From assembly GCF_042650605.1 (NCBI RefSeq), contig NZ_JBHSBN010000007.1, forward strand, positions 253,218 to 317,217: a stretch of 64,000 nucleotides of DNA, written 5' to 3'. Numbering within the stretch: the first letter of the stretch is position 1; every line of letters begins with the position of its first letter. Both the position numbers and the translations under genes were made by a program. Below are positions 56,972 to 63,581 of the stretch, in pieces. Origin of the DNA: Micromonospora_J zhanjiangensis (lineage in GTDB: Bacteria > Actinomycetota > Actinomycetes > Mycobacteriales > Micromonosporaceae). The notes under the pieces are model-generated. The model saw nothing but the letters and a program-made list of their open reading frames with translations. It did not search any database and was not told where the DNA came from.

Positions 56972-58192
56972 TCAGGCCGACGCGAGCACGGCGGCCAACT
57001 GGGCCACCGCGTGGTCGATCTCCTCGGCGGTGACCACCAGCGGCGGGGCGAGGCGGATGGTGGAGCCGTGGGTGTCCTTGGCCAGCACGCCGCGCTCGGC
57101 GAGGCGTTCGCAGGCCTGCCGGCCGGTCATCAGCGCCGGGTCGATGTCGATGCCGGCCCACAGGCCGCGTCCGCGGACCGCGACCAGACCCTTGCCGACC
57201 AGCGCGTGCAACCCGGCGTGCAGCCGCTCGCCCAGTTCCGCCGAGCGGCGCTGGAACTCGCCGGTGGCCAGCAGCCGGACCACCTCGGTGGCCACCGCGC
57301 AGGCCAGCGGGTTGCCGCCGAACGTCGAGCCGTGCTCACCCGGGCGCAGCACGCCCAGCACGTCCCGGTCGGCGGCCACCGCGGAGACCGGCACGATGCC
57401 GCCGCCGAGCGCCTTGCCGAGCAGGTACATGTCCGGCACGACGCCCTCGGCCTGACAGGCGAAGGTCTCCCCGGTCCGGCCCAGGCCCGACTGGATCTCG
57501 TCGGCGAGGAACAGCACGTTGCGGTCGGTGCACAGCTCACGTACGCCGGGCAGGTAACCCGCCGGCGGTACGACCACGCCCTGCTCGCCCTGGATCGGTT
57601 CGAGCAGCACCGCCGCGGTGTTCTCGTCGACCGCCGCGGCCAGGGCGGCCAGGTCCCCGTACGGCACGACCCGGAAGCCGGGGGTGTACGGGCCGAAGTC
57701 GTCGCGCGCGTCGGAGTCCGTGGAGAAGCTGATGATGGTGGTGGTCCGGCCGTGGAAGTTGCCCTCGGCGACCACGATGTTGGCCTGGTCGGCCGGTACG
57801 CCCTTGACCCGGTACGCCCACTTGCGGGCGACCTTGATCGCGGTCTCCACGGCCTCGGCGCCGGTGTTCATCGGCAGCACGAGTTCCTTGCCGCACAGCG
57901 TCGCCAGCTCCCGGCAGAAGTCGGCGAACTGGTCGTGGATGAACGCCCGGCTGGTCAGCGTGAGCCGGTCCAGCTGGGCGTGCGCGGCGGCGATCAGCGT
58001 CGGGTGCCGGTGGCCGAAGTTCAGCGCCGAGTAGCCGGCCAGGCAGTCGAGGTACCGTCGGCCGTCGATGTCGGTCAGCCAGGCGCCCTCGGCGGAGGAG
58101 ATCACCACCGGCAGCGGGTGGTAGTTGTGCGCGGTCCACCGCTCGGCGTCCGCCACGGCGGCCGGGGTACGCAGCATGTCGTCGACGATCAT
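56972..58192 (-). CDS. rocD: ornithine aminotransferase
   Basis: Converts ornithine and 2-oxoglutarate to glutamate semialdehyde and glutamate. The 406-residue class III PLP aminotransferase has LPMNTGAEAVETAIKVARKW, the PLP-phosphate loop EGNFHGRTTT, the aspartate in FLADEIQSGLGRTG and the Schiff-base lysine Lys260 (LLGKALGGG). The wording matches ornithine rather than acetylornithine aminotransferases. It follows ddaH by 68 bases on the same strand, so the two form an arginine/ornithine catabolic operon. Confidence 0.91.
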   Translation of the reverse strand: MIVDDMLRTPAAVADAERWTAHNYHPLPVVISSAEGAWLTDIDGRRYLDCLAGYSALNFGHRHPTLIAAAHAQLDRLTLTSRAFIHDQFADFCRELATLCGKELVLPMNTGAEAVETAIKVARKWAYRVKGVPADQANIVVAEGNFHGRTTTIISFSTDSDARDDFGPYTPGFRVVPYGDLAALAAAVDENTAAVLLEPIQGEQGVVVPPAGYLPGVRELCTDRNVLFLADEIQSGLGRTGETFACQAEGVVPDMYLLGKALGGGIVPVSAVAADRDVLGVLRPGEHGSTFGGNPLACAVATEVVRLLATGEFQRRSAELGERLHAGLHALVGKGLVAVRGRGLWAGIDIDPALMTGRQACERLAERGVLAKDTHGSTIRLAPPLVVTAEEIDHAVAQLAAVLASA

Positions 58193-58224
58193 GGGATTGC
58201 CTTTCGGTTACGCACGGCGGGCGT

Positions 58225-58273
58225 GCGGCGTGGTCAGCGCACGGTGCGGATGCGGCGCGGTCAGCGCACGGTG
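58225..58273. repeat. 22-bp direct repeat at the ddaH 3' end
   Basis: GCGGCGTGGTCAGCGCACGG at 58225 recurs with one change at 58252 (27 bases apart). The second copy contains the ddaH stop codon, so the first is a duplicate of the gene end. A minor feature of the ddaH-rocD gap. Confidence 0.6.
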
Positions 58274-59064
58274 AGGGTGCAGCACTTGGGTCCACCGCCG
58301 GCCTTGCGCAGCTCGGACAGGTCGACCCCGATCGTGGCGTACCCGCGTTCGCGCAGGGCGGAAGCGAGGCCGGTGGCCTGCACCGGCAGCACCACGTGCC
58401 GGCCGTCGCTCACCGAGTTGAGGCCGAACACCTCGGCGTCGGCGAGGGTGGCCAGGACGGCGTCCGGGAACAGCCGCCGCAGCACCGCCCGGCTGCCCGG
58501 CGAGAACGCCTCGGGCAGGTACGCGACGGTCCGGTCGTCCAGCACGCAGAGCGCGGTGTCCAGGTGGTAGAAGCGCGGGTCGACCAGCTGCAGGGTGACC
58601 ACCGGCCGGCCGAACACCTCCTGCAACTCGGCGTGCGCGGCGTGCGCGGTGCGGAACCCGGTGCCGGCGAGCATCAGGTCGCCGACCACCAGGACGTCGC
58701 CCTCGCCCTCGTTGACGTGCTTCGGGTCGTGCACCTCGAAACCGGCCCGCTCCAGCCAGGTCCGGTAGGCGGGTGCCTCGTCGGCGCGTTCCGGGTCGCG
58801 GAACTGCACCGCCATCGCCTTCCCGTCGACCACGGTCGCGCCGTTCGCCGCGAACACCATGTCCGGCAGGCCCGGGACCGGCTCGATCGTCTCGACGGTG
58901 TGGCCGAGGTCCAGGTACGTCCGGCGCAGGTTCTCCCACTGGGCGATCGCCAGCTCGGTGTCCACCGGCGCGGTCGGGTCCATCCACGCGTTGATCGCGT
59001 AGTCGACGGCGAAGTACGTCGGCCGGCACATCAGGTACCGCCGGCTGGTCACGTCCATCGTCAT
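58261..59064 (-). CDS. ddaH: dimethylarginine dimethylaminohydrolase (DDAH/arginine deiminase superfamily)
   Basis: A 267-residue amidinotransferase-fold hydrolase. Family blocks are MCRPTYFAVDYAINAWMDP, DMVFAANGA, EGEGDVLVVG, RFYHLDTALCVLD and the C-terminal GGGPKCCTLTVR, which holds the catalytic Cys (261 or 262). It would release citrulline and amine from methylated arginine, or act on a related guanidine; with rocD downstream, arginine-to-glutamate catabolism is a sensible setting. ATG 59064 is the start (GGAGCAGGA upstream), with ATG 59058 as an alternative. Confidence 0.86.
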   Translation of the reverse strand: MTMDVTSRRYLMCRPTYFAVDYAINAWMDPTAPVDTELAIAQWENLRRTYLDLGHTVETIEPVPGLPDMVFAANGATVVDGKAMAVQFRDPERADEAPAYRTWLERAGFEVHDPKHVNEGEGDVLVVGDLMLAGTGFRTAHAAHAELQEVFGRPVVTLQLVDPRFYHLDTALCVLDDRTVAYLPEAFSPGSRAVLRRLFPDAVLATLADAEVFGLNSVSDGRHVVLPVQATGLASALRERGYATIGVDLSELRKAGGGPKCCTLTVR

Positions 59065-59168
59065 GTCCTGCTCCCACGGGTCGGGCGCGCCCGGCCACGG
59101 TTGACCCTCGGGCTGGCGCCGTGCGGTCAACGCTATGCGGCCCGGCCCGGAAGGATCCACGGGTGAGA

Positions 59169-59226
59169 GTTGCGTACCACGGCGGATCGTTGCGTCGTCG
59201 TACGCCGGATCGACGATCTGTTGCGT
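59169..59226. promoter_or_regulatory. three GTTGCGT boxes upstream of ddaH
   Basis: GTTGCGT occurs at 59169, 59189 and 59220, and GATCGT/ACGATC arms (59185-59190, 59213-59218) surround the middle. The cluster lies 105-165 bases upstream of the ddaH start within the 327-base gap and may bind a regulator, possibly of the Lrp type. No regulator gene is adjacent. Confidence 0.3.
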
Positions 59227-59266
59227 CCCGCCCCGACGTGCCGTCGCATCCCGGCCCCGGACGTGC

Positions 59267-59298
59267 TTCAGGGGGCGGCCGGCGGGCCGCCCCCTGAA
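59267..59298 (-). terminator. hairpin terminator after the EF-hand-like protein gene
   Basis: TTCAGGGGGCGGCC (59267-59280) pairs perfectly with GGCCGCCCCCTGAA (59285-59298). It lies 94 bases beyond the stop of the gene at 59392 on the minus strand, between that gene and the ddaH promoter region. Confidence 0.72.
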
Positions 59299-59391
59299 TG
59301 AAACAGGTCGCTCAGCTGGTGAATCACCATCGCGCTGTGGCGGGTACTCCTGTGAACCGGTGAACCACCAGCCCGGTCAATTACTTGCCCT

Positions 59392-60240
59392 TCAGAAACG
59401 ATTCACAAACTGTGAGTCAAGCCACTCGCGGAACCGCGCCACCGCGTCCCCGTCGGTGTTCGGCCAGTCGAACTGGCCGGTCAGCGCGAGGATGCCGAGC
59501 ACCACCGCGCCGAGCCCGAGCACCAGCCCGAGCATCGCGTCGGACTTGCCGGCCACGTGCCGCCGCCGGGTGGCGCCCAGCCCGCCGACGGCCAGCAGCG
59601 CGCCGACGGCACCGACGCCGATGCCGTAGCCGGCCAGCGTGCCGGTGAGCACGAACAGGACGCCCGCGACGCCCAGGATCAGGCTGAGGGTGGCCAGCAG
59701 GCTGGCCCGCGGCCGGGGGCCGGGGTCGACGACCACCTCGGGCTTGCGCTCCACGTCCGGCGCCGTGGCCGGCCGGTCGGTGCCCACCGTACGGTCCGTC
59801 GTGGTCCCGGTCCGGTTCTCCACCGTCGGGTCCGGGTCCACCGTGGCGGTCGCCGCCGCGGGTCGGGCCAGATCCTCCGTACGCTCGGTGACCACCGGGT
59901 GCGTACCGGTGTCGCTGTTCCGGGACCGGCCGATCGTGTCACGGGCGGTGGCCGCCCGGTTGGCGGCGCGGCGCTCGCTGGCCACCCGCGCGTCGGTGCG
60001 GTCGCCCGCCGCGCCGGTCGCGCTCCCGCTGCGGTACGTGGTCCGGTCCTCGTCGCGTTCGGTGACCACCGGCGCGGTGGTCGGGGCGGTGGTCGGGGCC
60101 ACCGCGGGGCTGGTCGGGGCGATCGAGCCGGTCCGGTCGGCGGCGAGTTGCTCGTCGCGCGCGTCGATCCGACCGTCGCCGTTCTCGTCCGCCGTGGGCG
60201 CCGTCTCCCGGCGGCGCGAGAGCGAAGGAAGCTTTACCAC
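59392..60240 (-). CDS. tail-anchored membrane protein with EF-hand-like motif
   Basis: A 282-residue protein. Residues about 15-30 (DENGDGRIDARDE) look like a single calcium-binding EF-hand/dockerin-type loop. Then comes a long disordered Thr/Arg/Asp-rich region (APTTAPTTAP and repeated VVTER blocks), and two or three membrane helices near the C-terminus (SLLATLSLILGVAGVLFVL and GLVLGLGAVVLGILALTG). The GTG at 60240 has AGGAGG six bases upstream. No family recognised. The cytoplasmic Arg/Thr-rich tail could be a kinase target or nucleic-acid binder, but that is speculation. GTTGGCGCCAAC (60275-60286) upstream is a perfect palindrome. Confidence 0.65.
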   Translation of the reverse strand: MVKLPSLSRRRETAPTADENGDGRIDARDEQLAADRTGSIAPTSPAVAPTTAPTTAPVVTERDEDRTTYRSGSATGAAGDRTDARVASERRAANRAATARDTIGRSRNSDTGTHPVVTERTEDLARPAAATATVDPDPTVENRTGTTTDRTVGTDRPATAPDVERKPEVVVDPGPRPRASLLATLSLILGVAGVLFVLTGTLAGYGIGVGAVGALLAVGGLGATRRRHVAGKSDAMLGLVLGLGAVVLGILALTGQFDWPNTDGDAVARFREWLDSQFVNRF

Positions 60241-60360
60241 TTCACACCTCCTGATTCGCGCGTCGTGCCGGTTAGTTGGCGCCAACGCTGAGTCGTCCCG
60301 AGGAGTACCCAGATGCCCGGCTGGAGACACCTGAGGCCTGACCAGGCAGTGGTCCCTGCG

Positions 60361-60384
60361 GATTATCGCAGTTTTGCTATAGTC
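60361..60384. promoter_or_regulatory. imperfect inverted repeat over the higBA promoter (candidate HigA operator)
   Basis: GATTATCGCA (60361-60370) and TGCTATAGTC (60375-60384) pair in eight of ten positions around a four-base GTTT. The right arm contains the -10 box TATAGT (60378-60383), seven bases before the toxin start GTG 60391. An antitoxin dimer bound here would block transcription. Confidence 0.6.
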
Positions 60385-60390
60385 GAACTC

Positions 60391-60726
60391 GTGTCCTGGC
60401 TGGTCGTGTATCACCCCGAGGCGGAGACCGAACTCCGCGTGCTGCCGGCAACGGAGCAGGTGGCGATCGGCCACGTCGTCGAGAAGCTGGAGGCTGTGGG
60501 TCCGAATCTTGGCCACCCACACTCCAGCCAAGTGAAGATTGCCCTGAATCTTCGAGAGTTGCGTCCCAGGGCCGGCAGATGCCGGTGGCGTGCCTTCTAC
60601 CGGCAGGTCGGGCCGGCCTACGTAGTCGGGGCGATCGGACCCGAGGCCAACGTCAACCAGCGAGCCTTCAGGAGGGCGGTAGTCGCTGCGGAGCAGCGGA
60701 TCGACGAAGTGAAGGATGGTGAGTGA
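60391..60726 (+). CDS. higB: RelE/HigB-type toxin (phage Gp49-like)
   Basis: A 111-residue ribosome-dependent mRNase-like protein. Visible family features are VVYHPEAETELRVLP at the start, HVVEKLEAVGPNLGHPHSSQVK, NLRELRPRAGRCRWRAFYRQ and a positively charged C-terminus. GTG 60391 is supported by the -10 box TATAGT seven bases upstream, so translation is leaderless. The stop overlaps the antitoxin start (TGATG), the usual toxin-first HigBA order. Codon use is less GC-biased than in neighbouring genes, suggesting acquisition. Confidence 0.82.
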   Translation: MSWLVVYHPEAETELRVLPATEQVAIGHVVEKLEAVGPNLGHPHSSQVKIALNLRELRPRAGRCRWRAFYRQVGPAYVVGAIGPEANVNQRAFRRAVVAAEQRIDEVKDGE

Positions 60727-61040
60727 TGAACCTTTCGGACCTGAAGACCGCTAGCCAGGTAAACGATGAGCGCCGCCGGGATCCCGAGTTCCGGGCCGAG
60801 TGGGATCGGACCGCCTTCGCTCGCGACGTTGCTCTCCGCATTCTGCGTTATCGCACCGACAACAACCTCACTCAGACCGGCCTTGCGCGGCAGGTGGGCA
60901 TGACCCAGTCCGTCATCGCTCGGCTGGAGTCCGGCGACCAGCCGCCCTCCATCCAGACGCTGGCAAGGCTGTCGGCCGGCACCGGCATGGAGTTCGACAT
61001 CAGGTTCAGCGGCGGATCGGTCGAGTTCGTCGCCGCGTAG
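60726..61040 (+). CDS. higA: XRE-family antitoxin HigA
   Basis: A 104-residue antitoxin with an XRE helix-turn-helix: NNLTQTGLARQVGMTQSVIARLESGDQPPSIQTLARL (about residues 46-83), followed by the short C-terminal strand EFDIRFSG. It neutralises HigB and, by binding the inverted repeat upstream, represses the operon. ATG 60726 overlaps the toxin stop, and AGGATGG lies upstream. Confidence 0.84.
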   Translation: MNLSDLKTASQVNDERRRDPEFRAEWDRTAFARDVALRILRYRTDNNLTQTGLARQVGMTQSVIARLESGDQPPSIQTLARLSAGTGMEFDIRFSGGSVEFVAA

Positions 61041-61057
61041 GGCGTCACCGGGGCGTC

Positions 61058-61618
61058 CTACGCCGGGCGGTCGGGCCCGGCGTGCCCGGTCGGCGGGGCG
61101 CCCTCGAACCGGGCGAGCCAGGTGGCGAGCAGCGACTCCAACTCGGCCGCCTGCTGCGGGGTCAGCAGGTCGACCAGTCGGCGCTCGTTGCGCATGTGGT
61201 CGGTGAAGGCCCGGTCGATCAGTTCCCGGCCGGCCTCGGTCAGGGCGACCACCCGGCCCCGCCCGTCGACCGCGCTGGGCCGGCGGGTGATCAGCCCATC
61301 GCGTTCCAGCCGGTCGAGGCGTTTGGTCATCGCCCCGGTGGTGACCATGGTGTGCGCGGCGAGTTCCCCGGGCGCGCGTTCGTAGGGAGCGCCGGCCCGA
61401 CGCAGGGTGGCGAGCACGTCGAAGTCCCCCTCGCCGAGCCCGTGCCGGCGGTAGACGACCAGCAACTCCTCCGTCAGGTGCCCGGCGAGCCGGTGCAACC
61501 GGCCGATCACGCCCTGCGGGCCGACGTCGAGATCCGGCCGTTCCCGGGCCCAGGCCGCCTGGATGCGGGCCACGTGGTCGAGGGTGGCGTCGTCCGGTCC
61601 GACGATCTTCTCGTTCAT
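61058..61618 (-). CDS. MarR-family transcriptional regulator
   Basis: A 186-residue regulator with a winged helix-turn-helix (RAPGELAAHTMVTTGAMTKRLDRLERDGLI, then DGRGRVVALTEAGRELID). TATATT lies six bases before ATG 61618 (61630 to 61625), so the mRNA is probably leaderless. The gene is divergent from the EamA exporter, and palindromes covering both promoters are its likely operators. Confidence 0.88.
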   Translation of the reverse strand: MNEKIVGPDDATLDHVARIQAAWARERPDLDVGPQGVIGRLHRLAGHLTEELLVVYRRHGLGEGDFDVLATLRRAGAPYERAPGELAAHTMVTTGAMTKRLDRLERDGLITRRPSAVDGRGRVVALTEAGRELIDRAFTDHMRNERRLVDLLTPQQAAELESLLATWLARFEGAPPTGHAGPDRPA

Positions 61619-61624
61619 CTCTTC

Positions 61625-61650
61625 AATATAGCTTCCCGGTAAGCTATATT
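61625..61650. promoter_or_regulatory. MarR operator whose arms form both divergent -10 boxes
   Basis: AATATAGCTT (61625-61634) and AAGCTATATT (61641-61650) are perfect inverted arms around a six-base spacer. TATATT read outward from each arm is the -10 element of marR (six bases before its ATG) and of eamA (seven bases before its ATG), so one bound dimer covers both promoters. Confidence 0.8.
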
Positions 61651-61668
61651 AGCTTCCATGGAAGCTAA
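61649..61668. promoter_or_regulatory. second operator, a perfect palindrome over the EamA start codon
   Basis: TTAGCTTCCATGGAAGCTAA is a perfect 20-bp palindrome and shares AGCTT with the first operator. It includes the EamA ATG (61658), so binding would also block elongation or the leaderless initiation complex. Confidence 0.7.
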
Positions 61669-62569
61669 ATTCCGGTGGGTCGCGATCACCGCCGTCGCCC
61701 CGGTCGCCTGGGGCACCACCTACTTCGTCACTCACCGGTTCCTGCCGGCCGATCACGCGATCTGGGGCGCCGTGATCCGCGCGCTCCCCGCCGGCCTGCT
61801 GCTCCTGCTGGTCCGCCGGCGGCTTCCGCGCGGCTCGTGGTGGTGGCGGTCGCTGGTGCTGGGCTCGCTGAACATGGGCGCCTTCTTCGCGCTCGTCTAC
61901 CTGGCGGCGCAGCTCCTGCCGACCAGCATCGCCTCCACCATCATGGCGACCTCGCCGGTGATGATGATGCTGCTCGCCTGGGCGGCCCTGGCCGAGCGCC
62001 CGCGCGTCGCGCACCTGGCCGGCGCGGGCCTCGGCATCCTCGGGGTGTTCCTGATGCTGGCCACCGGTCCGGCCGCCGTCTCACCCGCCGGCGTGCTGGC
62101 CTCGGTGGCCGCCATGACGATGTCCTCGCTCGGCTACGTGCTGGCCAAGAAGTGGAGTGCGGGGATCGACGTGTTCTCGCTGACCGCGTGGCAGCTCGTC
62201 GCCGGTGCGGCGGTGCTGCTCCCGGTCGCCGTCGCGGTGGAGGGAGCACCACCCGCCCTGGACGGACCCGCCCTGGCCGCCTTCGGCTACGTCTCGATCG
62301 TCGCCACCGCCGTCGCCTTCGCCGCCTGGTTCACCGGCCTGCGCCACCTGAGCGCCGCCACGGTAGGACTGGTCGGGCTGCTCAACCCGATCACCGGCGT
62401 ACTGCTCGGGACCGTGATCGCCGGTGAGGTGCTGACCGCGCGACAGGTCGGCGGCATCGCCCTGGTCTTCACCGGCATCCTGCTCGGCCAGCCGGTCACC
62501 GCCCGTCTCTTCGCGGCCGTCCGGCGACCGCGCGGGCCTCAGCCCGCCCTCACCGGCGCCTGCCGCTGA
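61658..62569 (+). CDS. EamA/DMT-family transporter
   Basis: A 303-residue membrane protein with ten hydrophobic helices in two homologous EamA halves (APVAWGTTYFVTHRFLP at the start, and the second half from SSLGYVLAKKW). RhaT/YedA-like members export amino acids or other small metabolites. The start ATG is inside a MarR operator, and TATATT seven bases upstream indicates a leaderless mRNA. Confidence 0.88.
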   Translation: MEAKFRWVAITAVAPVAWGTTYFVTHRFLPADHAIWGAVIRALPAGLLLLLVRRRLPRGSWWWRSLVLGSLNMGAFFALVYLAAQLLPTSIASTIMATSPVMMMLLAWAALAERPRVAHLAGAGLGILGVFLMLATGPAAVSPAGVLASVAAMTMSSLGYVLAKKWSAGIDVFSLTAWQLVAGAAVLLPVAVAVEGAPPALDGPALAAFGYVSIVATAVAFAAWFTGLRHLSAATVGLVGLLNPITGVLLGTVIAGEVLTARQVGGIALVFTGILLGQPVTARLFAAVRRPRGPQPALTGACR

Positions 62570-62654
62570 GCGGGCGCCCCCGCCCGGCACGCCACCGCCG
62601 CGCGAACCCGACGCTCCCTGCCCGGGCACGCCGTTGGTGTCGGGTCCAGTCGCC

Positions 62655-62702
62655 GGCTGGGGAAACTGAGTGTCGCTGGGACGACAACCAGTTTCCCCAG
62701 CC
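62655..62702 (+). terminator. hairpin terminator after the EamA gene
   Basis: GGCTGGGGAAACTG (62655-62668) pairs with CAGTTTCCCCAGCC (62689-62702), and an inner TGTCG/CGACA stem continues the pairing. Confidence 0.75.
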
Positions 62703-62774
62703 TGCGGAATTCAGGTGCGGGGGCGGGTGCCGGTGGGCGAGGGGGTGCGGGTCGGGTGACTATGCTCGGGTGTC

Positions 62775-63581
62775 GTGCCCGAAGGTCACACCATCCACCG
62801 TCTCGCGGCCCGGCACCGCGCCCTGTTCGCCGGGGACAAGCTGCGGGCCACCAGCCCGCAGGGCCGGTTCGCGGCCGGCGCCGCGGAACTGTCCGGCACC
62901 GTGCTGGAAACCACCGAGGCGTACGGGAAGCACCTGCTGCACCACCACCCCGACGGCCGCACCCTGCACGTGCACCTCGGCCTGTACGGGAAGTTCACCG
63001 ACGGCGACGGCGAACCGCCCGAGCCGGTCGGCCAGGTACGCCTGCGGCTGGTCAGCGACCGGCACTGGCTCGACCTGCGCGGGCCGAACGCCTGCGAACT
63101 ACTCACCCCGCCCGACGTGGACGCGCTGCGGGCCCGGCTCGGCGCCGACCCGCTGCGCGACGACGCCGACCCGGACACCGCGTACGCCCGGATCAGGCGC
63201 AGCCCGACGCCGCTGGCCGCGCTGCTGCTCGACCAGTCGATCGTGGCCGGCACCGGCCTGATCTTCGTCACCGAGGCGCTGTTCCGGGCCGGCCTGCGCC
63301 CCACCCGCGTCGGCCGGCGGCTCACCCGGCCCGGCTGGGAGCGGCTCTGGGCCGACCTGCGCGAGCTGATGCGGCTCGCCGTCGAGGTGGGCCGGATCGA
63401 CACCGTGCACGCCCACCACCTGCCGGACGCGATGGGCCGCCCGCCCCGGGTTGACCGGCACGGCGGCGAGGTGTACGTATACCGCCGGGCCGGCGAAGCC
63501 TGCCATGCCTGCGGCACCGCGATCCGCCGGGCGGACCTGGCCGGCCGCAACTCGTACTGGTGCCCGACCTGCCAACGCTGA
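62775..63581 (+). CDS. nei1: Fpg/Nei-family DNA glycosylase, Nei1-like endonuclease VIII
   Basis: Base-excision repair enzyme that removes oxidised pyrimidines and cuts the abasic site. The 268-residue protein begins MPEGHTIHRLA (catalytic Pro2 and Glu3 after Met removal), has the helix-two-turn-helix block (LLLDQSIVAGTGLIFVTEALF) and ends in a zinc finger (CHACGTAIRRADLAGRN, then CPTC). The wording follows M. tuberculosis Nei1 (Rv2464c) more than Fpg. TATGCT lies eight bases before the GTG. No partner gene adjacent. Confidence 0.9.
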   Translation: MPEGHTIHRLAARHRALFAGDKLRATSPQGRFAAGAAELSGTVLETTEAYGKHLLHHHPDGRTLHVHLGLYGKFTDGDGEPPEPVGQVRLRLVSDRHWLDLRGPNACELLTPPDVDALRARLGADPLRDDADPDTAYARIRRSPTPLAALLLDQSIVAGTGLIFVTEALFRAGLRPTRVGRRLTRPGWERLWADLRELMRLAVEVGRIDTVHAHHLPDAMGRPPRVDRHGGEVYVYRRAGEACHACGTAIRRADLAGRNSYWCPTCQR

